64,000 nt of DNA, from the NCBI GenBank assembly GCA_039583875.1, contig CM077162.1, positions 164,608,720-164,672,719 on the forward strand, in the 5' to 3' direction. Positions 45,093 through 57,141 of the stretch are shown here, piece by piece. Below the pieces are notes generated by a model. That model was not told the origin of the DNA. It worked only from the letters and a program-made list of their open reading frames with translations, and did not search any database. A program made the translations under genes and the position numbers. Positions within the stretch are counted from its first letter, which is position 1. Every line of letters starts with the position of its first letter. This stretch comes from Platanthera guangdongensis. Taxonomy: Eukaryota > Streptophyta > Magnoliopsida > Asparagales > Orchidaceae.

Positions 45093-46617
45093 TGTTTGAA
45101 CACCCTATTACTAATTTGGGTCAGGATCACTATGTCTCTAGGCAACCAGTTTTTGACCTCCTGTATAGATCTAAAGGTCAATTAGAATTGAGTCTAAGGT
45201 TTAGAAGTCTAGGTTTGGAAGCTGCCCTCAAGACCAAGAATCTTTCAGTTTGAGACTAAGTCATATCGTCGAGCTCAGCACGACGATTCGTCGAACTCCG
45301 ATCGACGATCGTCTAGCTCAACTTCGACAGATCGTCGAACTCCATTCGACGATCGCTGAGCTCAACTTCAACAAATCGTCGAACTCCATTCGACAATCTG
45401 CGAGCTCAGTTCGACGATCTTGACTCAGTATTGGATCTCTATCTCTGAGCTCAGTTCGGCGTTCTTTGAGCTCAGATCGACGTTTTTTTGTTGCTGTATA
45501 AGTCCATATCGCTGAGCTCAGTTCGACGATAGTAGAGCTCAGTTCGACGTTTTTCTGATGACTTCAAGGATTTTCAAGATTCAAATTCTGAACAGTTAAG
45601 AAGTTATTCAGCAATTAATTCAGAAGATTTTCTAGCCGTTTTCATTTATTTCTGGACCAAGTTTCAAGGGATTATCAAGGAATGTTTCTTTGGACTTTCC
45701 TCCAGAAGACATTTGCAATTAAGGATGTAATTAATGCATGCCAACGACTATTCTTGACAGAGGATGTTTCTTCTATTCAGTAGTAGAGAATAAAAGACAA
45801 GATTTTTGAATCTCTCTCAGATATCAATAATCCTCAGAACACAGACAAGAAAAACAAGAATAATATATTCTCTGTCTCAAAGAATTCTCTCAAGAACACA
45901 CATCCAAGGAGATCAAACTTTCTGAAATCTTCTGATCTCTCCTGTCACAAGTGTTCAAGGCCAACATCTTTGAAAGACTCCAGACACCTAACATTTCAGC
46001 TGTTGCTGAAATCATCATTTGCTGGAGATCAACTTCTGAAGGCCTATCACCCTACAACAAAGCTTCTTGTCCTAAACATCTCAAGGACTCAGGGGGAGCT
46101 TTGACACCATCAAATCCACATAGTCTTCTCAGCTGCTTTGAGAAAGAGAAGACTTCCATCACTCTCTCACCCCCATCTCTGTAAAGGGTTTCTCAAACTC
46201 CCTTCAAAATTTTGAACTTGGTTTTTGAGCACCTTGTCAAAAGCTCATTGGTGGCAAGACACCTGATCAAAAAATCTGATTTGGTTTTTGAGCACCTTAT
46301 CAAAAGCTCATTGGTGCCCAGGACACCTGATCAACTCATCCTGCAGTGGATTCCTACCAAGGGTGGTAGAAGAGTGGATGTACCCAAGTTTAGGGGAACC
46401 ACTATAGCTCCTTGTGTCATCTGGATTGCTTGTCTTTATCTTTTTTTTCTGGCTGTGATTGTTCTGTGATTATTTTGTGATTAGTTTAGTTCTGTGATTA
46501 GATTTAATAATTGCTTCCCTGCTCACTCAGATTACAACAATTGTTGTAAAAAGTTTTCAAGCACCATATACTCTATTCACCCCCCTTTAGAGTATATCAG
46601 ATCTAGCTGCTCTTTCA
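45093..46617 (+). repeat. Element C 3' LTR
   Basis: 1525 bp, TGTTTGAACACC to GCTCTTTCA. Near-identical to 21619-23142 with scattered changes, many at CpG. Palindrome array at about 45265-45555. Followed by TAGTG (46618-46622), the right target copy. Confidence 0.95.
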
Positions 46618-47303
46618 TAGTGTATAATTCTTACCTCCCAAAGTTCTAATTTACAGGGGACCGAACAAGTCCATATGAAGTAGTTGTAAGCACCTATTAG
46701 AATCTTTTCCAATAATACTTTTAAAGGTAGCCTTGTTTGCTTGCCTTTTACGCATGTGTGACAAGGTTTATAATTAACACACTTAACATTGGATTCATCA
46801 CATACTAAATTAAGAGAATATAATTTTTTAATAGTTTTGTAATTTATATGTGCAAATCTCGTGTGTCATTGGTCAATAAGAGACACACTATCTTTTGCCA
46901 AAAAGCACACTGGTGTAGAAGAGTTTATGCAAATAAAGTTCAAACAAAATATATTTCTACTACGAGTGCCTGATAGAATTGTTTTTATGTTATCTACCGA
47001 TTTTATCAAGCACTTGTTTGTATGAAATTCTACTATGTACCCTTTATCACATATCTGGCCTATGCTTATAAGATTATGTTCCAATCCTTCAACACAAGCC
47101 ACATCTGAGAAGGATACACTACCGTTAGTGATCATACCGTAGCCTTTTGTGATTCCCCTGTCAAAACGTCCAAAGATAACATTTGGCCCGTTCACAACTG
47201 GACAGTATTTTTGAAGAACGCTTCTAGTCTCGGTCATGTGCCGAGAGCATCCACTGTCCAGATACCAGATAGGCGTTTTGTTTGCCTTTGGACATACATG
47301 CAA
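46618..47303 (-). pseudogene. Element B pol, part 1: protease and integrase N-terminus
   Basis: Protease starts [20 protein letters not shown] near 47297 and runs to 46866 (FGRFDRGITKGYGMI, EGLEHNLISIGQIC, KDSVSLIDQ). The zinc-module half and integrase start (46618-46865) are decayed. Continues at 21618 across element C. Matches element A 9192-9629 closely. Confidence 0.87.
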
Positions 47304-47320
47304 AAATAGAATCAGTTTAC
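47298..47320 (-). other. Element B gag/pol junction interval (23 nt)
   Basis: Element strand: gag codon AAG (47323-47321), then GTAAACTGATTC...TTTTTGCAT, then pol GTATGTCCAAAGG. The gag stop TGA is at 47314-47312. Pol is in a different frame; removing the 23 nt joins both in phase. The expected final AG is AT here. Confidence 0.5.
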
Positions 47321-47577
47321 CTTAGGAACCCAAACGTATTTGGGTCCTTGGTTATTTTTCAGCCTGCTCCACCTAGGAGTGTTAACATTACGAGTGGTAT
47401 ACCTCGCATGATTAACTAGAGGAGTTTTAAAACTTCTGGGAATAAACCAACAATCTACGACAAGGTGACCAACTTTACCGCAACACCAACAGTCAAACCT
47501 GTTGTACCTTTTCCAAGTCTTCTGCTTGACCTTTTGAACGTATAGTCTTGCAGGGGAGGCTGATCTAGAGGTAGAAG
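47312..47577 (-). pseudogene. Element B gag C-terminal part with zinc knuckle
   Basis: Contains RYNRFDCWCCGKVGHLVVDC (second knuckle, CCHC) and the gag end QGPKYVWVPKVN with stop TGA at 47312. The frame upstream of 47578 belongs to the LTR of element E. Gag resumes at 57067. Confidence 0.85.
47573..47577. repeat. Target-site duplication of E, left copy (AGAAG)
   Basis: AGAAG before TGTAACACCC; exact copy at 57067-57071. Confidence 0.95.
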
Positions 47578-49882
47578 TGTAACACCCCCTATCCGTCGCA
47601 TAGTATATAGCAGTAGGTCCGGCCGGGGCCCGATGCCATATACCACAGACAGACCGGGTGGTTACGTATGGAAACCATCCAACCAATCTCAACGTCCTAC
47701 ACAGAGCATTCTAGCGGAAGCCGTTTTTATAAGTTGTAAACAAGAACCCAGCGTTAAAGCACGAATGTCCACTTTTACAATAATTAGGAATGTACACAAA
47801 ATACCCAAAAGTCGGCCTTAAGGCCTTACAGAGTGTTCCACTTGTTTAATACATGAATTACAAACCTCGGCACGCAGGCCGGTCATACATGAATAAAACA
47901 GAAAAACATTTCCACTTGAGCCTTCGAGGGCCAGCATCGCAAAAAGGGCTTTAGCCCGCTACTGACCGCTTGGTCCAGCTGCACCTGCAAGCAACACACC
48001 ACCGCACGGTGGCAAACAAGGCAACGGTCAGCAATGCTGACCAAATTATAACGATCCCGCCCCCAACTCGGGGCGGCGATGCTCCTTCCCTGCATTTCAT
48101 TAGCACAAGCGAGCAAAGCATAACAATAGCCATTTCATCACAGGCGTTGGCTCGCACGGCCACACGCCCCGTGCACTCAGGGCACATTCTCGGTGAACCG
48201 GTCGATGTCACGTCAATTAAAGCCATTAACATTCCGGACTCACCACCGCCACTTAGACGGCCAAACCTATGAGCAATTTGTCTTCCTGGCCCGGGTCACG
48301 ACAATTTAAGCCATTGACCGCCGAAGACCCCCATCTATGCCAACGGCGAGTGCCATGTAACTTTAGGTCTCTCTAACCCGAACGACATAGAGCGGGTACG
48401 GTTCCATCTAACCCGTGCTCACATCGCAACGAAAATTTAAGCCATTTGCGCGGGTCAAACTTCCACCGAATCCCATTTCCATCACAAGATACATAACCCC
48501 GTTATGTTCAAGTTGGCTCTCAGGCCACCAAGTTGGCAAGATCTCGTATCCGCCCAGTTTTCCGGGTGCACCTTTGGGTTAGTCCCCAAGGCTCCCTGCT
48601 GCAATCTACCGCGTAGAAAACCCGAAAAACACCCAATAGCACGGAGTCTTCTCCGGCCTTATGCAATGCAACATCACCGATCCGGACTAACATGTCCGGG
48701 TAGGCTTCAACCAAAATGCCTATGTTCGTTCTCGCATACGGACGCTAAACAACGGGGACTTTACATATCTACCCGAAGGAACGCCTCCAACTCTTCGCAA
48801 ACTCGCGAGAGCGGGCTTCCTATGCTAAGAAAAGGAGAGGTTCATGCTCAAGATGAGGATCGTTACCCTTGGATTCCTCTTTGGCGCCATCGGAAAGAAA
48901 TCGGATGGAAATCACCGCACTAGCGTTGCCTCCGCGGATCCGGAGTCGGCTTACGATTCGGAGCTCCGAAGCTCCTCCAATGGCGGATCTAGCTCCTCTT
49001 CCTCCAATGGCTTTTCCCCTTTCTCCAAGGGTTTGGAGAGATGAAAAGGTAAGAAAGAATGGATTTTCTAAGTCAACTCCCGGGTATATCCTCCCAGGAA
49101 CAACCCCCAGCCATTGGATCTTCAATCAAGGAAACGAACGGCTTTGATTCGGGGCTGAAATGCCCAATCTGGACCGAACACGGCCTGGCACACGCCCGTG
49201 TCCAGGGCCGTGTGCCGCATTCGCCGTCAAAATCGAATCTCCTGGACACGCACACGGGTATCGAACACGCCCGTGTTCGAGCTGACACGCCTGTGTTCCA
49301 GCTGACACGGCCGTGTAGCCGGCCGTGTACACCATGATTTTCCCCCGTTTTCAACCCGAGCACTGCACGGGTCATAGGACACGCCCGTGTCCTTGCCCGT
49401 GTCACCTTGACACACCTGGACCCCAGGCCGTGTACACGGGACATTTCGTCGAGGGAGAACGACGACTGGATGACACGGCCTTGGACACGCCCGTGTCCTA
49501 GGCCGTGTGCCTTGTCTCGACGATCGTCGAGTGAATCTCGACGATTTCACCTTGACGCTCGTCGACACGGGTCGACACGCCCTGCGACACGCCCGTGTCG
49601 CAGGCCGTGTGCCCATTCTCGACGAATCGTCGAGTATAACTCGACGATTTCACGGCTAAGTGTCGACACGGGTCGACACGCCCTGCGACACGCCCGTGTC
49701 GCAGGACGTGTGCCCATTCTCGACGAATCGTCGAGAATAACTCGACGACTTCGCGGCTAAGTGTCGACACACGCATGACACGCCCTGGGACACGTCCGTG
49801 TCCCAGGCAGTGTGCCTTCAGCCAGAAACCAAAACTGGCCCAAAACGTCCCCCTTTGCTCCTTTGAGTTTCGGGGCGTTACA
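47578..49882 (-). repeat. Element E 3' LTR
   Basis: 2305 bp, near-identical to 54761-57066. GC-rich. Carries a CpG-dense palindromic block near 49180-49815. Apparent frames of 60-140 codons within it are found in both LTRs and are not genes. AATTTAAGCCATT-type words recur near 48210, 48300 and 48430. Confidence 0.96.
49180..49815. repeat. Palindromic and tandem block in element E U3
   Basis: Two motif sets. First, ACACGCCCGTGT with GGCCGTGT partners. Second, CTCGACGATCGTCGAG, CTCGACGAATCGTCGAG and GTGTCGACAC. From about 49560 they form a tandem unit with a 101-bp period (GTCGACACGGGTCGACAC at 49561 and 49662, a third at 49763). The right LTR has the same block at about 56360-57000. Confidence 0.92.
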
Positions 49883-49899
49883 ACTCTCCCCCTCTTAAA
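49883..49899 (-). other. Element E polypurine tract
   Basis: Element strand TTTAAGAGGGGGAGAGT abutting LTR start TGTAACGCC. Confidence 0.88.
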
Positions 49900-49917
49900 A
49901 GAATTTCGCCCACGAAA

Positions 49918-52900
49918 TTACTTAAAGGAAAGATATACAAAAACAACATTTGTACCTGAGCGGAACAACTCCGGATATTCGTCAAGCATCGTCTGCTCTC
50001 GTTCCCAAGAGAGCTCCTCACGACCGCAATTGTCCCACCGGACTTTGACCATCCTGATCTCTTTATTGCGTAGCCGCTTGACCTCCGAGTCCTCAATCCG
50101 CACGGGCTTGACCTTTGTTGTTAGCCCACTTTCCACCGGCACTTGATCGACCGCGATCACTTGCATAGGCTCTTGCACCGCCTTCCGAAGCACCGAAATA
50201 TGGAATACATCGTGTAAAGCACTTAGCTCCACCGAAAGCTTCAGTCTATAGGCCGCTTCTCCAACTCGCTCCAGAACCTCGAACGGTCCAAGGTACCTCG
50301 GGCTTAGCTTTTGCAATCGCCGCACCCGCGAGACACCCTTGAATGGCTTTATCTTCAAGTATACATAATCGCCCACAGCGAACTCCACGTTCCTGTGCTT
50401 GGCATTATAGTACTTTGCTTGCCGGTCCTGAGCAATAAGCAACCTCTCGCGAATGGTTCTCACCAAAGAAGTAGCACCCTCTACTTCGATCGCTTATACA
50501 ACTTTGACTCACCCGTTTCTATCCAAGACAACGGCGTGCGACATCTTCTACCATAAAGGGCCTCGAAAGGCGCCATCTGAATACTTGCTTGGTAGCTGTT
50601 GTTGTATGCGAACTCCACCAAATAAAGGTGGTCTTCCCATTGCTTTCCGAAATCCAAGACACACATGCGAAGCATGTCTTCCATGGTTCTAATGACCCTC
50701 TCGGTCTGCCCATCCGTTTGCGGATGGAAGGCTGTGCTAAACTTCAGCTTTGTTCCCAACATTTGCTGCACCAGCCTCCAATCATTGGACGTGAACCGCC
50801 CATCACGGTCACTCACGATGCTGTGGGGCACACCATGAAGCCGTACTATATTATCCACATAAAGCTTTGCCAGCTTCTCCACCGGATCGTCCTTCCTATG
50901 CGGAATAAAATGCGACACCTTCGTTAATCGATCCACGACCACCCAAATGACGTCGTTCCCCTTTTGCGACCTTGGCAAACCGTGCACAAAGTCCATAGAG
51001 ATGTCATCGAATTTCCACTCCGGAATAGGCAAGGACTTAAGAAATCCTCCCGGCTTTTGGCACTCCGCCTTTACTAAGGCGTAGGTTTGGCACTTCGCTA
51101 CGTATAGCGCCACATCCTTTTTCAAACCCGGCCACCAAAATAGCTTCTTGACGTCGCGGTACATCTTCGTGCTCCCCGGGTGAATCGAGTACTTGGTATG
51201 GTGTGCCTCGTACAACAACTCCACCCGTAAATTGCCCACACTTGGGACGCACAAACGACCGTCTTTCCACAGCAATCCGTCCTCCACAACGAATTGGGAA
51301 TTTGACCCATCCAGAGCCTCTATCATGAACTGCTTCATATGAGCATCCATATCCAAAGCCTGCCGAATCCAATCAGCCAGGTCATATTGGACTTCAGTCC
51401 AATTCAGCACTGCTTCAGCACTAGATTGTCTGTCCACACAAACAATCTCCAACGCCTCCAGCTCCTCCACCAACCGCTCATCATGCACTGATAGCCAATT
51501 CGCTTGAGCTGGGGCTCGGCGACTCAACGCGTCCGCAACCGCATTCCCTTTGCCAGACACGTAGTGGATCTTAAAAGTATAGTCCCCCAGGAACTCCATC
51601 CACCTACGCTGCCGCATATTCAGATCCTTCTGATCAATTAGATACTTTAGGCTCTTGTGATCGGTGTAGATGTCAATCTTCACACCGTACAAATAGTGTC
51701 TCCACAGCTTCAAGGCAAAAATCACGGCCGCTAACTCCAAGTCATGGACCGGATAATTCCTCTCATGCACTTTTAGCTGTCTCGAGCCATAAGCTATCAC
51801 GCTTCCGTGCTGCAGTAGCACGCAACCCAAACCGCTGCCCGAAGCATCGCTATATATCTCATAGCCTTCGGTTCCACATGGCGAACTCAGCACAGGCGCC
51901 ATGGTCAACCGACACTTCAGTTCCTCAAAAGCTCGCGCGCACTCCGGCGTCCAAACGAACTTATGCTCCTTCCTCGTCAAAGTAGTGAGAGGTAGCGCTA
52001 TCCGCGAGAAGTTCTCTACGAAGCGCCTATAATAACCGGCAAGCCCCAAAAAGCTCCGGACTTCTGCTACCGTAGCAAGCTCAGGCCACTCCCGTATCGC
52101 AACAATCTTCGCCGGATCCACAGCAATACCCTCTCCACTCACTATATGCCCGAGGAACGCTACTGAGGATAGCCAAAACTCTCACTTTGAGAACTTGGCA
52201 TACAACTGGTTTCTCCTTAGCGTCTCCAACACCAAATGAAGATGCTTGAAGTGATCATCCTCACTTTGCGAGTACACCAAAATATCGTCGATGAAGACGA
52301 TCACGAAATGGTCCAAGTACTCCCTGAACGTCCTGTTCATCAAATCCATGAATACTGACGGCGCATTAGTCAGCCCAAACGGCATGACCGTAAACTCATA
52401 ATGCCCGTATCTCGTACTAAACGCTGTCTTCGGGATATCACTCTCCCTTATCCGCAGCTGATAGTACCCAGACTTGAGATCTAACTTCGAGTACACCATC
52501 GACCCGACTAACTGATCAAAAAGATCATCAATCCGGGGGATCAGGTACTTGTTCTTCTCAGTCAGCTTGTTTAGCTCCCGATAATCAATACATAACCTCA
52601 AGCTTCCGTCCTTCTTCTTAACAAAGAGGACCGGTGCGCTCCAAGGCGAAGAACTCGGGCGCACATACCCCTGCTCCAACAACTCTTGTAGTTGAACTTT
52701 CAGCTCCGCCATTTCCTTAGGCGCTAGCCGATACGGAGATCGTGACACAGGCTTTGCACCTGGCACTAGCTCGATCGTAAAATCTATCTCCCGTTGAGGT
52801 GGGGCTCCAGGAAGATCTGCGGGGAACACATCAGGGTATTCCGATACCACTGAAATACAATCCATCGCGGGCTTCGGCTTTGCAACCTCCACTAGTGTAA

Positions 52901-53323
52901 AGAACAGTTCTGCTCCAGCACGAACCGCCTTCACCACCTGAAGAGCAGACATCAACGTCTTGCTCGACCCCTTTAAGCCCGTAAACGTCGTCTCACGACT
53001 TGCTCCCAGCTTGACTTCCTTGCTACCGCAATCTATATGGGCCTACTGCTCTGAGAGCCAGTCCATGCCAAATATGACGTCGAACTCCACTAACGGAAGT
53101 AAAGACGCTCGCAGGTCGAACTCCTGCTCCCCAATACGAATCTTAACATCGCAGATCCTAACCGCTCGCATCGAACACCCATTGGGTAACAACACATCCA
53201 ACTTATCCTTCGCCATCGAAGAAGGGACTCCGATGCGTGATATAAATCCTTCGGACAAGAAGGAGTGTGAAGCTCCCGTATCGAAGAGTGCTCGTGCCGG
53301 ATTTTCACAAATCAATACGAATC
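49918..53323 (-). pseudogene. Element E pol: protease, RT, RNase H, integrase, chromodomain
   Basis: After the intron the frame reads protease (ALFDTGASHSFLSEG, FDVIFGMDWLSEQ), a TAG at 53043-53045, RT ([35 protein letters not shown], catalytic FIDDILVYS), a TGA at 52182-52184, then RNase H ([27 protein letters not shown]) and integrase to 50481, all in one frame. The integrase zinc module has its first CxxC altered (CQTYALVK, second Cys is Tyr). Catalytic sites are [18 protein letters not shown] and [10 protein letters not shown] frameshift near 50480 leads to the tail (LSPRYLGPFEVLERVG, HDVFHISVLRK) and the chromodomain VKVRWDNCGREELSWERE near 49960-50060. Tekay-type by these motifs. Confidence 0.92.
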
Positions 53324-53398
53324 CTAAACAAGTAGTGGTAAGGTAACATGTGCATAACAAGCATATAAAGAATTAACTTGCTATAAATTAAACCGTAC
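53324..53398 (-). other. Predicted 75-nt intron between gag and protease of element E
   Basis: Element strand: donor CAG-GTACGG at 53399/53398 and acceptor TTGTTTAG-GATTCG at 53324/53323, AT-rich between. Splicing joins a frame reading ADVVTG into FVLICENPARALFDTG, the family-typical gag-protease transition. The unspliced frame meets a TAA soon after the donor. 75 nt is within plant intron size. Confidence 0.7.
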
Positions 53399-54536
53399 CT
53401 GTCACCACGTCAGCTTGTTTAATGGCTCCTGTTGGCCAAGATTGTATACCCTTGGTTGGGCCGGAGCATAGTGGGATGCGGTCGACTCCACCGCCTTTCC
53501 CTTCTCTTCATAGGTAGCTCCCGGCTTCCTCTCGGACTTAGGACGTCCGCTCCAGCAATCACGGGCGAAATGCCCCGTCTTTCCACACGTAAAGCACGCA
53601 CCCGGGGTCCGACCCGTAGTCGCCCCAGAAGCGCCAGAAGGAGCTGGACCCGAAGTCCTATGCTTCTTGAAAGCCCTCCGATAGCCGGACTTTGAAGTAG
53701 TCGGCACTCTGAACTCAGATTTCTTTTCACTCAAGCTTTTCTTCGCTTGCACGCTCTTCATGTCCTTCTCCAAGGACCGGGCAGTATTGACCAAGGTTAA
53801 GAAACCCTGCGTCATCGGCCCCGACAGTAATAGTCTCAGCTCATCCCTCAAGCCTTCATAAAAACGATTAGTCTTGCGCTCCTCATCCATGATGGTAGAG
53901 CTCGCATAACGACTCAACCGCGTAAACTCGTGGAGATATTCATCCACGCTCCTCTCACCCTGCACCAACTTCAGGAACTCATTCTCCATTGAAATCCTCT
54001 GAGTAGAAGGGAGGTATCTTGCCAAGAACAATTCCGAGAACTCTTCCATCGGAACGTCTATCAGTTGTCTACCTCGCAGATGATGCAGCTCCAAACCTTC
54101 CCACCACATCCTCGCTTCACCGTCTAGCAGGAACGTAGCAATGGTGGTCATCTGCCACTCCTCCGTCTCCGTCGCTGTCATGACTCGCTTCACCCTGGAG
54201 AGCCAGTCTTCAGCCTGAGATGGGGTCCCCCGAGAATAACGGAGGGTTAAAGCTCATTACATGCTTCAACTGCCTCTCAGTTGCCCTCCTTGGCACTAAT
54301 GGTTCAACAACCACTTGCTCCACCCTCCTCGGCTCAGTCTCTTGAAGAGGTACTTGCTCCATCACAGGAGCTGGCTGCTGCGCTTGCCTCCCAGGCTGCG
54401 CATTGATCACGGCCAACACCGCTTCAGCCACCAATCTAATATTTTCAGCCGACAGAGGTGTTGCGGGAGCAACATCCGGTGCACTACTTGCCTCAGAAAC
54501 TCGGCGTTCTGACGGCCCAACACCACTTCTGGTCAC
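53399..54536 (-). pseudogene. Element E gag
   Basis: ATG 54536 (MTRSGVGPSERRVSEASS). N-terminal linker, then FNPPLFSGDP. A one-base insertion in a C-run near 54215-54225 shifts the frame; the capsid part continues from 54193 (MTTIATFLLDGEARMWWEG, FLKLVQGERSVDEYLHEFTR). A zinc knuckle CFTCGKTGHFARDC lies near 53560-53600. A second one-base shift near 53425 gives the TGA at 53402-53404; the alternative frame runs open into the intron donor. Forms the particle; this copy is broken twice. Confidence 0.88.
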
Positions 54537-54741
54537 CTATAGTGGTACAAAACACCGTTAAGCGACCAAACAAATTGCAAACAGCAATTATAGGAACACG
54601 CAGGTTCCTCAAACACGAGTATTTGCATTCCTAAGTGGACATTCATGGGTTCTTTTACCGTTATAACGATGACGCACACAATGTGCTCACCACCCCTTAA
54701 AAAGAATTCGCCCACGAATGCAGTTCAAGCCCGACCAAAAC

Positions 54742-54757
54742 CAGTAGTCTGATACCA
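54742..54757 (-). other. Element E primer-binding site
   Basis: Minus strand TGGTATCAGACTACTG, three bases after the 5' LTR. Initiator-Met tRNA type. The leader between it and gag (54537-54741) is non-coding. Confidence 0.88.
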
Positions 54758-54760
54758 AAT

Positions 54761-57066
54761 TGTAACACCCCCTATCCGTCGCATAGTATATAACAGTAGG
54801 TCCGGCCGGGGCCCGACGCCATATACCACAGACAGACCGGGTGGTTACGTATGGAAACCATCCAACCAATCTCAACGTCCTACACAGAGCATTCTAGCGG
54901 AAGCAGTTTTTATAAGTTGTAAACAAGAACCCAGCGTTAAAGCACGAATGTCCACTTTTACAATAATTAGGAATGTACACAAAATACCCAAAAGTCGGCC
55001 TTAAGGCCTTACAGAGTGTTCCACTTGTTTAATACATGAATTACAAACCTCGGCACGCAGGCCGGTCATACATGAATAAAACAGAAAAACATTTCCACTT
55101 GAGCCTTCGAGGGCCAGCTTCGCAAAAAGGGCTTTAGCCCACTACTGACCGCTTGGTCCAGCTGCACCTGCAAGCAACACACCACCGCACGGTGGCAAAC
55201 AAGGCAACGGTCAGCAATGCTGACCAAATTATAACGATCCCGCCCCCAACTCGGGGCGACGATGCTCCTTCCCTGCATTTCATTAGCACAAGCGAGCAAA
55301 GCATAACAATAGCCATTTCATCACAGGCGTTGGCTCGCACGACCACACACCCCGTGCACTCAGGGCACATTCTCGGTGAACCGGTCGATGTCACGTCAAT
55401 TAAAGCCATTAACATTCCGGACTCACCACCGCCACTTAGACGGCCAAACCTATGAGCAATTTGTCTTCCTGGCCCGGGTCACGACAATTTAAGCCATTGA
55501 CCGTCGAAGACCCCCATCTATGCCAACGGCGAGTGCCATGTAACTTTAGGTCTCTCTAACCCGAACGACATAGAGCGGGTACGGTTCCATCTAACCCGTG
55601 CTCACATCGCAACGACAATTTAAGCCATTTGCGCGGGTCAAACTTCCACCGAATCCCATTTCCATCACAAGATACATAACCCCGTTATGTTCAAGTTGGC
55701 TCTCAGGCCACCAAGTTGGCAAGATCTCGTATCCGCCCAGTTTTCCGGGTGCACCTTTGGGTTAGTCCCCAAGGCTCCCTGCTGCAATCTACCGCGTAGA
55801 AAACCCGAAAAACACCCAATAGCACGGAGTCTTCTCCGGCCTTATGCAATGCAACATCACCGATCCGGACTAACATGTCCGGGTAGGCTTCAACCAAAAT
55901 GCCTATGTCCGTTCTCGCATACGGACGCTAAACAACGGGGACTTTACATATCTACCCGAAGGAACGCCTCCAACTCTCCGCAAACTCGCGAGAGCGGGCT
56001 TCCTATGCTAAGAAAAGGAGCGGTTCATGCTCAAGATGAGGATCGTTACCCTTGGATTCCTCTTTGGCGCCATCGGAAAGTAATCGGATGGAAATCACCG
56101 CACTAGCGTTGCCTCCGCGGATCCGGAGTCGGCTTGCGATTCGGAGCTCCGAAGCTCCTCCAATGGCGGATCTAGCTCCTCTTCCTCCAATGGCTTTTCC
56201 CCTTTCTCCAAGGGTTTGGAGAGATGAAAAGGTAAGAAAGAATGGATTTTCTAAGTCAACTCCCGGGTATATCCTCCCAGGAACTACCCCCATCCATTGG
56301 ATCTTCAATCAAGGAAACGAACGGCTTTGATTCGGGGCTGAAATGCCCAATCTGGACCGAACACGGCCTGGCACACGCCCGTGTCCAGGGCCGTGTGCCG
56401 CATTCGCCGTCAAAATCGAATCTCCTGGACACGCACACGGGTATCGAACACGCCCGTGTTCGAGCTGACACGCCTGTGTTCCAGCTGACACGGCCGTGTA
56501 GCCGGCCGTGTACACCATGATTTTCCCCCGTTTTCAACCCGAGCACTGCACGGGTCATAGGACACGCCCGTGTCCTTGCCCGTGTCACCTTGACACGCCT
56601 GGACCCCAGGCCGTGTACACGGGACATTTCGTCGAGGGGAGAACGACGACTGGATGACACGGCCTTGGACACGCCCGTGTCCTAGGCCGTGTGCCTTGTC
56701 TCGACGATCGTCGAGTGAATCTCGACGATTTCACCTTGACGCTCGTCGACACGGGTCGACACGCCCTGCGACACGCCCGTGTCGCAGGCCGTGTGCCCAT
56801 TCTCGACGAATCATCGAGTATAACTCGACGATTTCACGGCTAAGTGTCGACACGGGTCGACACGCCCTGCGACACGCCCGTGTCGCAGGCCGTGTGCCCA
56901 TTCTCGACGAATCGTCGAGAATAACTCGACGACTTCGCGGCTAAGTGTCGACACACGCTTGACACGCCCTGGGACACGCCCGTGTCCCAGGCCGTGTGCC
57001 TTCAGCCAGAAACCAAAACTGGCCCAAAACGTCCCCCTTTGCTCCTTTGAGTTTCGGGGCGTTACA
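54761..57066 (-). repeat. Element E 5' LTR
   Basis: 2306-bp partner of 47578-49882 with scattered single-base differences. The palindromic block is at about 56360-57000. Right end GGGGCGTTACA followed by AGAAG. Confidence 0.96.
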
Positions 57067-57071
57067 AGAAG
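57067..57071. repeat. Target-site duplication of E, right copy (AGAAG)
   Basis: Identical to 47573-47577; element B gag resumes (minus strand CDFHH-type segment). Confidence 0.95.
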
Positions 57072-57141
57072 CCTCACGATGATGGAATTCACAATCCTTT
57101 TTCACCTCCTTTTCCTTGGGTACAACTGGACAATTAGCTAT
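57067..57141 (-). pseudogene. Element B gag fragment
   Basis: Minus strand PKEKEVKKDCEFHHREAS corresponds to element A LNEKKSCDFHHHEASS (near 9905-9960). Cut on the right by the next insertion. Confidence 0.75.

Larger units (their letters stand above)
21619..46617 (+). mobile_element. Copia element C (SIRE-type), nested in B and split by D
   Basis: Plus-strand element: LTRs 21619-23142 and 45093-46617, PBS 23145, gag 23274-25292, PR 25309-25828, [element D 25829-38708], IN-RT-RNase H 38709-41342, internal palindrome array, ORF3 41840-44921, PPT 45081-45092. Without D it is about 12.1 kb. The LTRs are nearly identical by eye, but gag, pol and ORF3 each carry stops or frameshifts. Confidence 0.94.
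47578..57066 (-). mobile_element. Gypsy chromovirus E (Tekay/Del-type), nested in B gag
   Basis: 9.5-kb minus-strand element: 5' LTR 54761-57066, PBS, gag, 75-nt intron, PR-RT-RH-IN with a Tekay-type C-terminal chromodomain, PPT, 3' LTR 47578-49882; perfect AGAAG duplication. The LTR ends are extended inverted repeats (TGTAACGCC...GGTGTTACA). The LTRs are nearly identical, so insertion is recent. Coding has two gag frameshifts, two nonsense codons and one frameshift in pol. Confidence 0.95.

Noticed and set aside
48504..48923. 139-codon frame in the E LTR, kept at 55687-56106
   Set aside because: Conserved only because the two LTRs are near-identical; no domain, and it overlaps U3/U5 signals.
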